From: Gammaproteobacteria bacterium
GTDB taxonomy: Bacteria; Pseudomonadota; Gammaproteobacteria; Pseudomonadales; Alcanivoracaceae
Direction: 5' to 3'
DNA: 64,000 nucleotides
Assembly: GCA_018067045.1 (NCBI GenBank)
Contig: JAGPVL010000022.1
Location: 52,865-116,864, forward strand
In this document: positions 1-9,359 of the stretch, piece by piece
How the letters are laid out: each line of letters begins with the position of its first letter
Numbering within the stretch: the first letter of the stretch is position 1
Made by a program: the position numbers and the translations under genes
The notes under the pieces: model-generated
Database searches by the model: none
Told to the model about the DNA's origin: nothing
Seen by the model: only the letters and a program-made list of their open reading frames with translations

Positions 1-2
1 TG

Positions 3-185
3 GTCGATTTCGTGCCGAAGGTGCGTATTGAGCTGGGGGTTCGAGATGACCAGCTGGATGCAGCGATCGACGTTCTGCTGAAAAGCGCGTCGACTGGCAA
101 AATCGGCGACGGCAAAATTTTTGTTACGCCGCTTGAACAAGTGTTGCGCATTCGTACCGGCGAAACCGGTGATGAGGCCGTTTAG
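3..185 (+). CDS. glnK: P-II nitrogen regulatory protein, C-terminal part
   Basis: This is the 3' end of a P-II signal-transduction gene cut by the window edge; about 60 codons remain. The visible residues include the typical C-terminal P-II stretch GDGKIFVTPLEQ followed by RIRTGETG and a short tail. P-II proteins are trimers that sense ATP/ADP and 2-oxoglutarate and block AmtB when nitrogen is plentiful. The ammonium channel gene starts 53 bp downstream on the same strand, and the glnK-amtB pairing is widely conserved, so GlnK is preferred to GlnB. The uridylylated T-loop lies outside the window and cannot be checked. Confidence 0.9.
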   Translation, partial: VDFVPKVRIELGVRDDQLDAAIDVLLKSASTGKIGDGKIFVTPLEQVLRIRTGETGDEAV

Positions 186-238
186 TTCGGCGTTGCGAGC
201 ATGCATTATTTTAAGAATGTTATTTCAAGGTATGGACT

Positions 239-1567
239 ATGAAAGTACTCAATAATGTTGTCGCGAGCATTATCGCGATCGTCGCTGCCGTGATGATGCC
301 ATCGTTGGCGTTCGCGGAAGGCGCTGAAGTGGCTGCGATTAATGGCGCAGACACAGCATGGATTCTCACGTCAACGGCACTAGTGCTGTTTATGACGTTG
401 CCAGGCTTAAGTTTGTTTTATGGCGGCTTGGTGCGCGGCAAAAATGTTTTGTCGGTGCTGATGCAATGCTTTGCGATCACCTGTGTCGTTTCGGTGATTT
501 GGTTGGTTGCGGGTTATTCATTGGCGTTTTCCGATGGCGGTGAATACAACGCCTTTATTGGCGGTCTTGATTGGGTCATGTTTTCCGGTATTACGCGTGA
601 AAGCGTCACCGGCACGCTGCCGACTTCATTACATGCGCTGTTTCAGATGACGTTTGCGATCATTACGCCAGCGTTGATTGTTGGTGCATTTGCAGAGCGT
701 ATGCGTTTTGCGCCCATGCTCGCGTTTTCTGTATTTTGGTTGCTGGCCGTTTATATTCCAGTTTGTCACTGGGTGTGGGGTGGTGGCTGGCTAGCTGAGA
801 TGGGCCTATATGACTTTGCCGGCGGTACGGTTGTGCATATCACTGCCGGTGTCGCGGCATTAGTTGCTGCGATGGTGTTGGGAAATCGTCACGGTTTTCC
901 CGGCCAAGCAATGCGCCCACACAATATGACCATGACGGTGATGGGTGCGGGAATGTTGTGGGTTGGTTGGTTTGGTTTTAATGGCGGCTCAGCAGTCGCC
1001 GCAAATGGTGACGCGGCAATGGCAATGTTCGTGACGCATATATCGGCGGCCGCCGGTTCGTTGGCGTGGATGTTTATGGAATGGAAAAAATTCGGTAAGC
1101 CTTCTGCGCTGGGTATTGTCACAGGCATGGTGGCAGGTTTGGGTACAATCACGCCGGCCTCTGGTTATGTCGGCCCAGGTGGTGCGTTAGTGATCGGCGT
1201 TGTTGCCGGGATCGTGTGTTTCTATATGGTTATTTTTGTGAAGCAGAAATTGCACATCGATGATTCATTGGATGTCTTTCCGGTGCACGGCATCGGCGGT
1301 ATTTTAGGTACCTTGATGGCAGCGGTCTTTGCGTCAACAGAGCTGGGTGTATTTTCCGGCTACGGTTTTGCGAAACCGGAATATAGTTTCCTTGATCAGT
1401 TTGGCGTCCAAGCGATTGGTGTTGTGGCAACCTTGGCGTATACCGCAGTGGTCACGTGGGGGCTGCTAAAAGTGATTGGCCTGTTTACGCCGTTGCGCGT
1501 CAGTGTTGAAGAGGAAATCCAAGGTCTTGATATCGTATTGCATGAAGAGCGTGGTTACGATTTATAA
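239..1567 (+). CDS. amtB: Ammonium transporter AmtB
   Basis: This 442-residue protein is an Amt/Mep/Rh family ammonium channel of the inner membrane. A signal peptide covers roughly residues 1-26 (ending SLAFA), as in E. coli AmtB, and about 11 hydrophobic segments follow. The twin pore histidines are recognisable in VVHITAGVAAL and FPVHGIGGILGTL, and FYGGLVRGKN is a family signature near the first helix. It follows the P-II gene, so the two are probably co-transcribed under nitrogen control. The promoter would lie upstream of the window. A strong terminator follows about 70 bp after the stop. Confidence 0.97.
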   Translation: MKVLNNVVASIIAIVAAVMMPSLAFAEGAEVAAINGADTAWILTSTALVLFMTLPGLSLFYGGLVRGKNVLSVLMQCFAITCVVSVIWLVAGYSLAFSDGGEYNAFIGGLDWVMFSGITRESVTGTLPTSLHALFQMTFAIITPALIVGAFAERMRFAPMLAFSVFWLLAVYIPVCHWVWGGGWLAEMGLYDFAGGTVVHITAGVAALVAAMVLGNRHGFPGQAMRPHNMTMTVMGAGMLWVGWFGFNGGSAVAANGDAAMAMFVTHISAAAGSLAWMFMEWKKFGKPSALGIVTGMVAGLGTITPASGYVGPGGALVIGVVAGIVCFYMVIFVKQKLHIDDSLDVFPVHGIGGILGTLMAAVFASTELGVFSGYGFAKPEYSFLDQFGVQAIGVVATLAYTAVVTWGLLKVIGLFTPLRVSVEEEIQGLDIVLHEERGYDL

Positions 1568-1633
1568 TTGATCTGAGATAAGCCATTAAACGCTTAGGTT
1601 TAATGGCCATTCAGATTGCTTTGGTCTGAATTG

Positions 1634-1672
1634 AAATAGCCCGCGTAGGAATGCTGCGCGGGCTATTTTTTT
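1634..1672 (+). terminator. Rho-independent terminator after amtB
   Basis: A stem of ATAGCCCGCG (1636-1645) pairs with CGCGGGCTAT (1657-1666), giving ten perfect base pairs around an 11-nt loop, followed directly by a run of seven T. It ends the glnK-amtB transcript. Confidence 0.92.
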
Positions 1673-1767
1673 GGATTCATACGGAAGGTTGTTAAGTATT
1701 TCCTGCGAGATATTTTCTCTAATGTCTTTAAGGAAATTATTCTCGGACTACCTACCATTTGCGCAAA

Positions 1768-2487
1768 TTAATCGGCGCGTTCAAATAGTAAATCCCAAAC
1801 GCCGTGCCCGAGTTTTTCGCCGCGACGTTCAAATTTCGTTTCCGGTCGCCAGCTCGGTCGTTTTGAAAACTCTGCGTCGCCAGCCTGATTTTTCCATCCG
1901 GCCTCGGCATTCATTACGTCGATCATGTGCTCGGCGTAGTTTTCCCAATCTGTGGCCATGTGCAGTACGCCGCCCGGTTTGAGCTTCCGTTTCACGAGCT
2001 GCACAAAAGCGGGCTGGGCGATGCGCCGCTTATGATGTTTTTTCTTATGCCAAGGATCAGGGAAATAAAGCTGTACACGCTGCAGCGAGCTGTCGGGTAT
2101 GCACTGCTCAAGGATGTCTACGGCGTCGTCGCAATAGCTGCGCAGATTGCTCAGCTGTAACTCCTCGGCAGCCATCAGTAATGAGCCAACGCCGGGGCGG
2201 TGAACTTCGACGCCAATAAAACCTAAAGACGGGTCTGCCTGCGCCATGGCTGCCAATGATTGACCCATGCCGTAACCAATCTCAAAGACCAGCGGAAGGG
2301 GCTTATCAAACAGCGTGGCGGGGTCAATGACGCCGTCTCCGCGCTCGAGCCCTAATGTTGGCCAAAGCCGATCAATAGCGCCTTGCTGTCCTTTGGTCAG
2401 GCGACCTTCACGCAATACAAAGCTGCGCACTTTGCGCAGGATTTTGCCGCTGTCTGGGTCTGCATTCTGATTCAGGAAGTCGAGCAT
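1768..2487 (-). CDS. trmB: tRNA (guanine-N7-)-methyltransferase TrmB
   Basis: This 239-residue class I SAM-dependent methyltransferase makes m7G46 in the variable loop of tRNAs. The SAM-binding glycine motif is EIGYGMGQS, followed by the acidic GVEVHRPG. The family signature YFPDPWHKKKHHKRR is intact, as are ATDWENYAEHM and the C-terminal TKFERRGEKLGH. Length matches the family. In many gammaproteobacteria trmB directly follows thiS-thiG. Here it lies on the same strand as those genes but is separated from them by three plus-strand genes, so it probably has its own promoter in the 2488-2766 gap. Confidence 0.97.
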   Translation of the reverse strand: MLDFLNQNADPDSGKILRKVRSFVLREGRLTKGQQGAIDRLWPTLGLERGDGVIDPATLFDKPLPLVFEIGYGMGQSLAAMAQADPSLGFIGVEVHRPGVGSLLMAAEELQLSNLRSYCDDAVDILEQCIPDSSLQRVQLYFPDPWHKKKHHKRRIAQPAFVQLVKRKLKPGGVLHMATDWENYAEHMIDVMNAEAGWKNQAGDAEFSKRPSWRPETKFERRGEKLGHGVWDLLFERAD

Positions 2488-2766
2488 GGTTTACCTCTAC
2501 TGGGCAGTGAGCCGTCTGGCGCGCTGAATTGATAAGGCCGGCGTGTTGCTCGATGTTGCCTCGGCAGAGCCTGCTGGCGCTATTCTAACGCACGGCTAAG
2601 ATCCACGCACGGCTAGGCGCTGCGTGCCTGTGTCGATGAGCGTAGGGTGCTTGCATATCGGCGGTTTGGTGGGAAAAATTGATGTATTGAAATGGATTAA
2701 TGTCAGCGCGACTGTTGTGACGCGGCGCTTGCCTTAGGGTCTGTTTGAATATGATGGGGTTTTAAA

Positions 2767-3129
2767 ATGGATTTCCGAGAAACACGTCAATACATATTGT
2801 CTCGCCTCGAGGCCATTGAGGACTTTCCTTTTGGTCCCAATGCCGCCGTGTTCAAGGTGCGTGGCAAGATGTTTGCACTGCTGCACGAGCGTGATGGTGC
2901 GGCACAGATTAATTTGAAGTGTGACCCGCATGAGGCGTTGATGCTGCGCGATATTTTTCCCGCCGTGCGGCCTGGCTATCATATGAACAAAAAGCACTGG
3001 AATACGGTTTTGCTGGATGGTTCGATTCCCCGCGGGGAGGTTGAGCGTATGATCGATCTGTCTTGGTCTTTGGTGGTCAAAGGCCTGCCGCGCCGAGACC
3101 GAGATGCATTGCAGTTAAAGTCCCTGTAG
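2767..3129 (+). CDS. MmcQ/YjbR family DNA-binding-fold protein
   Basis: This 120-residue protein matches the MmcQ/YjbR (DUF419-like, CyaY-like fold) family by its overall pattern: an N-terminal helix ending in PFGPNAAVFKVRGKMFAL, the central LKCDPHEALMLRD, and the GYHMNKKHWNTVLLDGSIP segment. The family's biochemical role is poorly settled; a double wing DNA-binding fold is known. The gene stands 38 bp before a GST gene on the same strand, so a short operon is plausible. Start ATG at 2767 gives the family's usual N terminus. Confidence 0.85.
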   Translation: MDFRETRQYILSRLEAIEDFPFGPNAAVFKVRGKMFALLHERDGAAQINLKCDPHEALMLRDIFPAVRPGYHMNKKHWNTVLLDGSIPRGEVERMIDLSWSLVVKGLPRRDRDALQLKSL

Positions 3130-3168
3130 TCTGCCGACACACTCGCTGTTTTAGTAAGGAACTCGACT

Positions 3169-3840
3169 ATGTTGATTGTCCATCATCTGAATAATTCACG
3201 CTCGCAACGCGTCCTATGGTTGCTTGAAGAACTCGGCGTACCGTATGAGATTAAGCATTATCAGCGCGACGCGAAAACAATGCTGGCTCCTGCAGAGTTG
3301 AAAGCCGTGCACCCGCTAGGCAAGTCGCCGGTGATTACGGATGGCGATCAAGTGATTGCCGAATCAGGTGCTATTATTGAGTACCTGTGCCGTGCGTACG
3401 GCAATGACAAGGTTGTGCCATCGACGAAGCAAGGCATGCTCGATTATAGCTATTTTCTGCATTACGCAGAGGGCTCCGCGATGCCGCTATTCGTTATGAA
3501 ACTGATTTTCGGCGAAATCCCTAAGCGACCCATGCCGTTTTTTGTGCGTCCAATTGCGCGGGCATTATGCGGACAAGTTATTAAAACGTGGTTACAGCCA
3601 CAAATTAATACTCATCTTGCTTTTCTTGAGCAAACGTTACAAGCGTCGCCATGGTTTGCGGGCTCTGAATTTAGCGCAGCGGATATTCAAATGAGTTTTC
3701 CCATTGAAGCGGCTGCGGTGCGTGATAAGGTGTCGACAAAATATCCTGCATTGAATGACTACCTGAGACGTATCCATGAACGGCCGGCTTATAAGCGCGC
3801 GTTGGAGCGCGGTGGCCCGTATAACTTAATGGGTGGTTAA
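3169..3840 (+). CDS. Glutathione S-transferase family protein
   Basis: This 223-residue cytosolic GST-like protein has a thioredoxin-fold N-terminal domain (about residues 1-80) and an all-helical C-terminal domain. The N terminus contains NNSRSQRVLWLLEELG, with the serine position usually used to activate glutathione. It also has the cis-proline segment GKSPVI and the glutathione gamma-glutamyl site ESGAIIEYL. The C-terminal domain carries FSAADIQMSFP, the N-capping box of GST helix 6. Substrate cannot be predicted. A purine-rich RBS (AGTAAGGAA) precedes the ATG. It probably forms an operon with the YjbR gene upstream and the small gene downstream. Confidence 0.93.
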   Translation: MLIVHHLNNSRSQRVLWLLEELGVPYEIKHYQRDAKTMLAPAELKAVHPLGKSPVITDGDQVIAESGAIIEYLCRAYGNDKVVPSTKQGMLDYSYFLHYAEGSAMPLFVMKLIFGEIPKRPMPFFVRPIARALCGQVIKTWLQPQINTHLAFLEQTLQASPWFAGSEFSAADIQMSFPIEAAAVRDKVSTKYPALNDYLRRIHERPAYKRALERGGPYNLMGG

Positions 3841-3881
3841 GATGACTCGCGCATGCGGCATACACGACTTAGGGTTGTGTG

Positions 3882-4193
3882 ATGGCGATTAAAGTAGGCG
3901 AGTTTAGTTTTCACGGGCCGTTCATGCATTTAAAGATGATTGATGACCGGCCCGGCTTGTTTGCCGTGCATTACTATTACACCGGCCAATATTATTTGCT
4001 TGATTTAGATCATGCAGACCAATTGCGCTCCGCTCTACAAGAGCATCCGCGCCAACAAGATTGGGAGCGTTTTCGTCGCGGCATGCTGACATTCTCGGTA
4101 ATGTATACGGACAAACAAAGCCCCGCAGATCGCGAGGCTTGTGTTCGTCAGTTGCGCCGGGAATACGAGCCAGCTTGTGGGCGGGTTATTTAA
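3882..4193 (+). CDS. Hypothetical protein, about 103 aa
   Basis: I do not recognise this small soluble protein. It is rich in aromatic and charged residues ([19 protein letters not shown]) and shows no signal peptide or membrane segment. A GTG at 3879 directly precedes the ATG at 3882; the ATG is preferred and has an AGGG upstream at a workable distance. It lies 41 bp after the GST gene on the same strand. Its stop overlaps the convergent thiG stop by 8 bp. Codon use resembles its neighbours, which supports a real gene. Confidence 0.65.
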   Translation: MAIKVGEFSFHGPFMHLKMIDDRPGLFAVHYYYTGQYYLLDLDHADQLRSALQEHPRQQDWERFRRGMLTFSVMYTDKQSPADREACVRQLRREYEPACGRVI

Positions 4194-4968
4194 TTAAGCC
4201 TTCCATGGGCGACGATGCACTTGCGTAGGCTTTTTTCGGCATGCGCCCTGCCAGAAATGCTTCACGTCCCGCTTCAATCGCTTTCTTCATGGCGCTCGCC
4301 ATCAGCACAGGGTTCTGTGCATGCGCAATAGCACTGTTCATGAGTACGCCTTGGCAGCCCATTTCCATCGCTAGCGCTGCGTCTGACGCGGTGCCAACGC
4401 CTGCATCGACGAGTACCGGCACGTTCGCGGCTTCGAGAATGATGCGAATGTTGTGAGGGTTTAGAATGCCGAGACCGGAACCAATTAATGAGCCGAGCGG
4501 CATGATGGCAATGCAACCCATCTGCTCAAGTTCCTGTGCAACAATGGGATCGTCGTTGGTGTACACCATCACCTTAAAACCATCTTTGACCAACTCTTCA
4601 GCCGCTTTTAACGTATGCATAATGTTGGGGTAGAGAGTTTTCTGGTCGCCGAGAACTTCGAGTTTCACTAGGCTATGGCCGTCGAGTAACTCCCGCGCTA
4701 GCTTGCAAGTGCGCACGGCTTCTTCAGCGGTATAGCAGAACGCGGTATTCGGTAAAATGGTGTACTTGTCTGGCGAAATAAAGTCGAGAAGATTGGGTTC
4801 GCCAGCATTCTGACCAATGTTGACGCGTCGCAATGCGACGGTAACGATCTCAGCGCCGCTCATTTCGATGGCCGCTTGGGTTTCGTTGAAGTCTTTATAT
4901 TTTCCGGTGCCGATCAATAAACGTGATTGGTAAGATTTTCCGTCTAGTAAGAATGCGTCGTTATTCAT
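4186..4968 (-). CDS. thiG: Thiazole synthase ThiG
   Basis: ThiG condenses deoxyxylulose 5-phosphate, dehydroglycine and ThiS-thiocarboxylate sulfur into the thiazole phosphate of thiamine. The (beta/alpha)8 barrel signatures are clear: [45 protein letters not shown] and [14 protein letters not shown]. The reading frame extends upstream, but the ATG at 4968 gives the standard N terminus and a length of 260 residues, so it was chosen. thiS lies 58 bp upstream on the same strand and surely shares the transcript. No TPP riboswitch was recognised in front of thiS. Confidence 0.97.
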   Translation of the reverse strand: MNNDAFLLDGKSYQSRLLIGTGKYKDFNETQAAIEMSGAEIVTVALRRVNIGQNAGEPNLLDFISPDKYTILPNTAFCYTAEEAVRTCKLARELLDGHSLVKLEVLGDQKTLYPNIMHTLKAAEELVKDGFKVMVYTNDDPIVAQELEQMGCIAIMPLGSLIGSGLGILNPHNIRIILEAANVPVLVDAGVGTASDAALAMEMGCQGVLMNSAIAHAQNPVLMASAMKKAIEAGREAFLAGRMPKKAYASASSPMEGLIK

Positions 4969-5026
4969 AATGTTTCCGAAATTTAGGCGAATAAAAGGAA
5001 GTCGGGGGAATGTGGACTGCCGCTGT

Positions 5027-5224
5027 TCAGCCGCCGCCAATGGCGTGAATGATTTCAATAGTATCTTGTTCTTTCAAGGTAAAAGAGGGGTGAGTGCTTT
5101 TAGGGATAATTTCACCATTCACCTCTACTGCTAAACGCTTCCCTGTGAGCTCCATCTGCCCAATCAAATCGGCAACGGTATTGCCGTTAAGGCTTAGCGC
5201 TTTACCATTAACTTGTAATTGCAT
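5027..5224 (-). CDS. thiS: Sulfur carrier protein ThiS
   Basis: This 65-residue ubiquitin-fold sulfur carrier ends in the required IGGG, whose terminal Gly-Gly is adenylated and thiocarboxylated before donating sulfur to ThiG. It begins [10 protein letters not shown] and contains TVADLIGQ, as the family does. The gene directly precedes thiG. The 72-bp gap upstream of it, towards the DUF423 gene, must hold any promoter. Confidence 0.95.
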   Translation of the reverse strand: MQLQVNGKALSLNGNTVADLIGQMELTGKRLAVEVNGEIIPKSTHPSFTLKEQDTIEIIHAIGGG

Positions 5225-5296
5225 GATTCACTCCGCGTTGGCTGAAGGCGCTGTAATCGTTTGTCTGAAGGCTTCCAGCCAATAATGGAATCGGTG

Positions 5297-5683
5297 TTAC
5301 GCCGCGTTTTTATAGATAGCCCAAGCAAGTATTAACCAGGCAATAATTAACGCAGTTCCGCCAATAGGCGTAATGGCGCCGAGTATTCGCTGTCCAGATA
5401 AAACCAGTGCATAGAGGCTGCCACTAAATACCAGCATGCCAGAAAACATTACCCAGCCCGCGGTCACAAAAGCGGTGGGTGCAAGGCCGCTTTGAGAAAA
5501 CTGTTTTGCCAGCACGGCGATTAACAGTAGCGCTAGCGCGTGTAGGAAATGATACGTACTGGCGGTCGACCAGACATCAAGCATAGCGGCGTCAACGCGA
5601 GTCTTTAAACCATGAGCGCCGAACGCCCCAAGCATGACCGCAGCGGCGCCGTTAAGGGCGCCGAGTAGCATAAGTGCTTTCAT
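5297..5683 (-). CDS. DUF423 family inner-membrane protein (YgdD-like)
   Basis: This protein of about 128 residues has four hydrophobic helices and the DUF423 signature GAFGAHGLK after the first of them, followed by TYHFLHALALL in the second. The frame is open further upstream, but the ATG at 5683 gives the family N terminus (MKALMLLGALNGA) and a 4-bp ATGA overlap with the MAPEG gene, so that start is used. Function is unknown in the family. The overlap implies translational coupling in the operon 7379 to 5297. Confidence 0.9.
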   Translation of the reverse strand: MKALMLLGALNGAAAVMLGAFGAHGLKTRVDAAMLDVWSTASTYHFLHALALLLIAVLAKQFSQSGLAPTAFVTAGWVMFSGMLVFSGSLYALVLSGQRILGAITPIGGTALIIAWLILAWAIYKNAA

Positions 5684-6063
5684 GCGGAGATAACGAATAG
5701 GCCAACGATAAAGGCCATGCCTGCGCTCCACACTAACGTGCGTAACGACGCCCAATCTTTAATGTAGCAAAGCCCAAACAATACACGGCTAACAATAAAG
5801 GCGATGGCGATTTTATCGATATCGCCTTGCGCGGCGGTGCCGACCTGTTGAGCAATAATAACGGCGGCGGCAAAGGCGGGGTTGACTTCGAAGCTATTGA
5901 GCTGCGCCCAATGTGCGCGCTTGCGTTCGCCGGTCAGCGCTTCGAGAAACTCGCGCGGGTTATGATTTTGTTTGGGGCCAAAACCGCCGAGAAATTTGGC
6001 GTAACCGGTGAAGGCATACGGAAGAATAAATGCGGCTAATACGCACCAGAGTGCAATAGTCAT
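5680..6063 (-). CDS. MAPEG family membrane protein
   Basis: This 127-residue protein has three to four transmembrane segments and the MAPEG (membrane-associated eicosanoid/glutathione metabolism) pattern: NHNPREFLEALTGERKRAHWAQLNSFE after the first helix, then IAFIVSRVLFGLCYI. Bacterial members are uncharacterised or act as microsomal-GST-like enzymes. Its start overlaps the stop of the DsbA-like gene by 4 bp and its stop overlaps the DUF423 start. The partnership with a DsbA/kappa-GST-like protein hints at glutathione-linked chemistry, but that is inference. Confidence 0.88.
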   Translation of the reverse strand: MTIALWCVLAAFILPYAFTGYAKFLGGFGPKQNHNPREFLEALTGERKRAHWAQLNSFEVNPAFAAAVIIAQQVGTAAQGDIDKIAIAFIVSRVLFGLCYIKDWASLRTLVWSAGMAFIVGLFVISA

Positions 6064-7379
6064 AATGGTTCCCCTTGTAGAATGATGGACTCAATGATTG
6101 CGAAACGATCCTGTCCCCAAACCGTTTGCTTGTTAATACTGAAGGTTGGTACGCCCCAGCTTCCGCGTGTCATCATGTCTGTGCGGTTTTGCTCTGCGCG
6201 TTCGCGCCAGCCGTTGTCATCGAGCCAGCGGCGTGCGCGATTCCAGTCGAGGCCTGCTTCTTTGCATACTGATGCGAGGCCCTCATCGGTCGAGACGTCG
6301 ATGCCCTGACTCCAGATGCAACGTCCCGCCGCGATAAAGTATTCACGTTCGCGTTGTTCTTTTTCAGCGAAGGGCCATAGCGCCATGCAGCGCTCTACGC
6401 CACTACCTACCGGGTCGCAGACAAACCCAAAGGGTACATTTTGCACAGCGGCTTCGCGTGCGGCGTCTTTTAAAATATAAAATTTCTTCGCGTTTGGTAC
6501 GCTCAGCCCGCGCATAACCATTGGCAGAACAGGGCGCACGGTTAAGTCGAGTTGGTAGTGTTCGGCTAGCTGATAAGTACGGGCTAATGCGATATAGCTG
6601 TACGGGCTACGAAATGAGAAAAACATTTCCAGCTTACGGTTGGTTTGCTCGCTGGCGCCGTGTTTGATTGCCGATTTAAGAGAGGCGCGCTTAGCAATGC
6701 CATATTGACGCGGAGAAACGCCGTTGCCAAGACCGAGGCGGGCGAGGCGTTCAGTGAGATGATCTAAACGATCAATGCCCCAATACCACTCGCCCGCGTA
6801 ATGTAGTGTGGCGGTAAGATAGTGGCCGTCTTTGACAAAGTGATCGCGCCGCGCTTGCAGTTGCAGTGCAGCCTTGTCGCTGGTTTCTGCATCATAGCGG
6901 CGCAACAAAAATTCAACCTTTTCTGGTTTGCCACTCCATAAAGCTTCGGACAATTGTTCCGCCAATGAAAAGTATTTATCACTTTTTTCATGTTGCAGGA
7001 GGATTTGCGATGCTTGCACGCAGGCCTTGTTGTCAGGCTGGGTCCAATTGAGGGGAAAGTTCAAGTCATGCAATGCTGCTAGCCGGGCGCAATCGATAGG
7101 CGCTAGGTCGCGTAGTTGATCGAGTGCTGGGTAAAGGCTTTCATCCAAATAGAGCATGGTACGTGGCTGAATTTTAATGCCGAAATGCGCCTCAAATTCG
7201 GGCAGTAATTGCGCCAGCAGCCAGCTGTAGGGATCATCAATGCGAAAGTAGAACGTTACAACATGCTTGCCGCCGCGCATCATTCTGCCGGTCTCGCGCA
7301 GCCGACGCTTAAAATCACGCGTTCGCGGGCTGGTGATGGCGCGGGCAAGATAAGGCAGCAAGCTGCTTTTAAGGCTCAA
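6060..7379 (-). CDS. Tandem DsbA/HCCA-isomerase-like domain protein
   Basis: This 439-residue protein appears to contain two DsbA-like thioredoxin domains of the 2-hydroxychromene-2-carboxylate isomerase/kappa-GST type. The first (about residues 38-225) begins VVTFYFRIDDPYSW. The second (about residues 248-435) begins MFFSFRSPYSYIA, which keeps the serine region used for glutathione activation, and ends with the cis-Pro motif WGVPTFSI followed by FWGQDR-like WGQDR. No CxxC pair is visible, so a dithiol oxidase role is unlikely. Most relatives have one domain of about 200 residues, so this is a double-length form. It starts an operon with MAPEG and DUF423 genes. Confidence 0.82.
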   Translation of the reverse strand: MSLKSSLLPYLARAITSPRTRDFKRRLRETGRMMRGGKHVVTFYFRIDDPYSWLLAQLLPEFEAHFGIKIQPRTMLYLDESLYPALDQLRDLAPIDCARLAALHDLNFPLNWTQPDNKACVQASQILLQHEKSDKYFSLAEQLSEALWSGKPEKVEFLLRRYDAETSDKAALQLQARRDHFVKDGHYLTATLHYAGEWYWGIDRLDHLTERLARLGLGNGVSPRQYGIAKRASLKSAIKHGASEQTNRKLEMFFSFRSPYSYIALARTYQLAEHYQLDLTVRPVLPMVMRGLSVPNAKKFYILKDAAREAAVQNVPFGFVCDPVGSGVERCMALWPFAEKEQREREYFIAAGRCIWSQGIDVSTDEGLASVCKEAGLDWNRARRWLDDNGWRERAEQNRTDMMTRGSWGVPTFSINKQTVWGQDRFAIIESIILQGEPL

Positions 7380-7430
7380 GGTGTTCCCCTGTTATGCGTG
7401 CCGAGTGCTATTCGAATTTAATGCATGGGG

Positions 7431-7480
7431 CTTGCCTGCCCGAATGGTCGTTTGTTACGTGTCCATCCCGTGCAGGCAAG
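7431..7480. other. Intergenic inverted repeat downstream of ilvD
   Basis: CTTGCCTGC (7431-7439) and GCAGGCAAG (7472-7480) form a perfect 9-bp inverted repeat with a 32-nt loop in the gap between ilvD and the DsbA-like gene. There is no T tract, so termination is only one possibility; it also resembles the REP-type hairpins at 28.5-28.8 kb. Confidence 0.4.
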
Positions 7481-7500
7481 TTTCTGCAAAAACCAACTAA

Positions 7501-9351
7501 TCAATCAGCGCCGATCTGCGATAAGTCACGTACCGCGCCGCGATCTGCGCTAGTGGTTAGGGCTGCATAAGCTTTTAACGCAGCAGAAACACGACGGTGC
7601 CGAATTTCTTTCGGCTTCCATGCACGTTTTCCGCGGGTTTCCATTTTCTGCCGACGATGCGCCAACTCTTCATCTGTGACCGCGACATTAATGGTGCGTT
7701 CCGGAATGTTGATGTCGATGACGTCGCCTTCCTCAATGAGTGCAATGGCGCCACCCTCTGCTGCTTCTGGCGAAGCATGGCCAATTGAGAGGCCTGACGT
7801 GCCGCCGGAGAAGCGCCCGTCGGTAAATAAAGCGCACACTTTTCCCAAGCCCTTTGATTTGAGATAGCTGGTCGGATATAGCATTTCTTGCATGCCCGGG
7901 CCGCCTTTCGGGCCTTCGTAACGAATAACGATAACGTCAGCTGGCTTGATGTCATCGGCAAGAACGGCTTTGACAGCAGAATCTTGCGACTCAAATATGC
8001 GTGCGTTGCCTTTGAAAATCAGAATGGAATCGTCTACCCCAGCGGTTTTAACGATGCAGCCACGCTCAGCAATATTGCCGTACAGCACGGCCAGTCCGCC
8101 GTCTTGGCTGTAAGCATTTTCTTTGCTGCGAATACAACCATTTTCACGATCGTTATCCAGTGTTTCCCACCGAGTGTCTTGTGAGAACGCCGTTTGTGTT
8201 GGAATGCCGGCCGGGCCCGCGCGAAACATTTTTAAAACTGCCTCATCACTGGTGCGCATAATGTCGTACTTCTCTAATGCAGCGGCCATGGTCGGCGAGT
8301 GCACGGTGGGCAAGTCGGTGTGCAGCAAGCCAGCGCGATCAAGTTCGCCGAGTAGAGCCATAACACCACCGGCGCGATGCACATCTTCCATGTGATATTT
8401 CTGTGTTGCTGGTGCAACTTTTGACAAGCACGGTACATTGCGTGACAACGAATCAATGTTGCTCATGGTGAAATCAATGCCACCTTCTTGCGCTGCAGCG
8501 AGTAGGTGTAGAACGGTGTTGGTCGATCCGCCCATAGACACATCGAGTGTCATGGCGTTTTCAAACGCTTTAAAGGACGCAATGTTGCGCGGCAGAACCG
8601 ATTCATCTTCTTGTTCGTAGTAGCGCTTAGCTAAATCAACCACAACGCGTCCGGCTTCGAGAAATAATTCTCTGCGATCCGCATGAGTTGCCAGCAACGA
8701 GCCATTGCCCGGCAAGGATAAGCCGAGGGCTTCGGTTAAGCAGTTCATGGAGTTGGCGGTAAACATGCCAGAACATGAACCACATGTTGGGCAGGCGCTG
8801 CGTTCGTACTCGGCAACGGTTTCGTCGTCGACAGAATCATCAGCTGCAATAACCATGGCATCAACGAGATCGAGTTTATTTTCCGACAGTTTTGTTTTCC
8901 CGGCTTCCATGGGGCCGCCGGAAACAAATACCACGGGGATATTCAGACGCATCGCCGCCATCAGCATTCCCGGGGTGATTTTGTCGCAATTGGAAATACA
9001 CACCAGAGCATCGGCGCAATGAGCGTTAACCATGTACTCGACGCTGTCGGCGATAATATCGCGGCTTGGCAATGAGTAGAGCATGCCATCGTGACCCATG
9101 GCGATGCCGTCATCGACAGCAATAGTATTAAATTCTTTGCCGATGCCCCCGGCTTTTTCAATTTCACCCGCAACCAGTTGTCCCATATCTTTGAGATGAA
9201 CATGGCCCGGTACAAATTGGGTAAAGGAGTTGGCGATGGCAATAATCGGCTTGCCGAAGTCGCCATCTTTCATGCCTGTTGCGCGCCACAGGGCGCGAGC
9301 GCCTGCCATGTTGCGACCGTGTGTAGAAGTGCGTGAACGATAATGTGGCAT
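7501..9351 (-). CDS. ilvD: Dihydroxy-acid dehydratase IlvD
   Basis: IlvD dehydrates 2,3-dihydroxy-isovalerate and its methyl homologue in valine, isoleucine and pantothenate synthesis. The 616-residue length matches the E. coli-type enzyme. Iron-sulfur ligand regions are visible: [12 protein letters not shown] and [19 protein letters not shown], along with [19 protein letters not shown] near the C terminus. It begins [20 protein letters not shown], the typical start. It lies 8 bp downstream of argA on the same strand, forming an argA-ilvD pair. Confidence 0.98.
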   Translation of the reverse strand: MPHYRSRTSTHGRNMAGARALWRATGMKDGDFGKPIIAIANSFTQFVPGHVHLKDMGQLVAGEIEKAGGIGKEFNTIAVDDGIAMGHDGMLYSLPSRDIIADSVEYMVNAHCADALVCISNCDKITPGMLMAAMRLNIPVVFVSGGPMEAGKTKLSENKLDLVDAMVIAADDSVDDETVAEYERSACPTCGSCSGMFTANSMNCLTEALGLSLPGNGSLLATHADRRELFLEAGRVVVDLAKRYYEQEDESVLPRNIASFKAFENAMTLDVSMGGSTNTVLHLLAAAQEGGIDFTMSNIDSLSRNVPCLSKVAPATQKYHMEDVHRAGGVMALLGELDRAGLLHTDLPTVHSPTMAAALEKYDIMRTSDEAVLKMFRAGPAGIPTQTAFSQDTRWETLDNDRENGCIRSKENAYSQDGGLAVLYGNIAERGCIVKTAGVDDSILIFKGNARIFESQDSAVKAVLADDIKPADVIVIRYEGPKGGPGMQEMLYPTSYLKSKGLGKVCALFTDGRFSGGTSGLSIGHASPEAAEGGAIALIEEGDVIDINIPERTINVAVTDEELAHRRQKMETRGKRAWKPKEIRHRRVSAALKAYAALTTSADRGAVRDLSQIGAD

Positions 9352-9359
9352 GATTGACC

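Noticed and set aside
5225..5296. Possible TPP riboswitch upstream of thiS
   Set aside because: The gap is only 72 bp and does not show the CUGAGA-type core on the minus strand.
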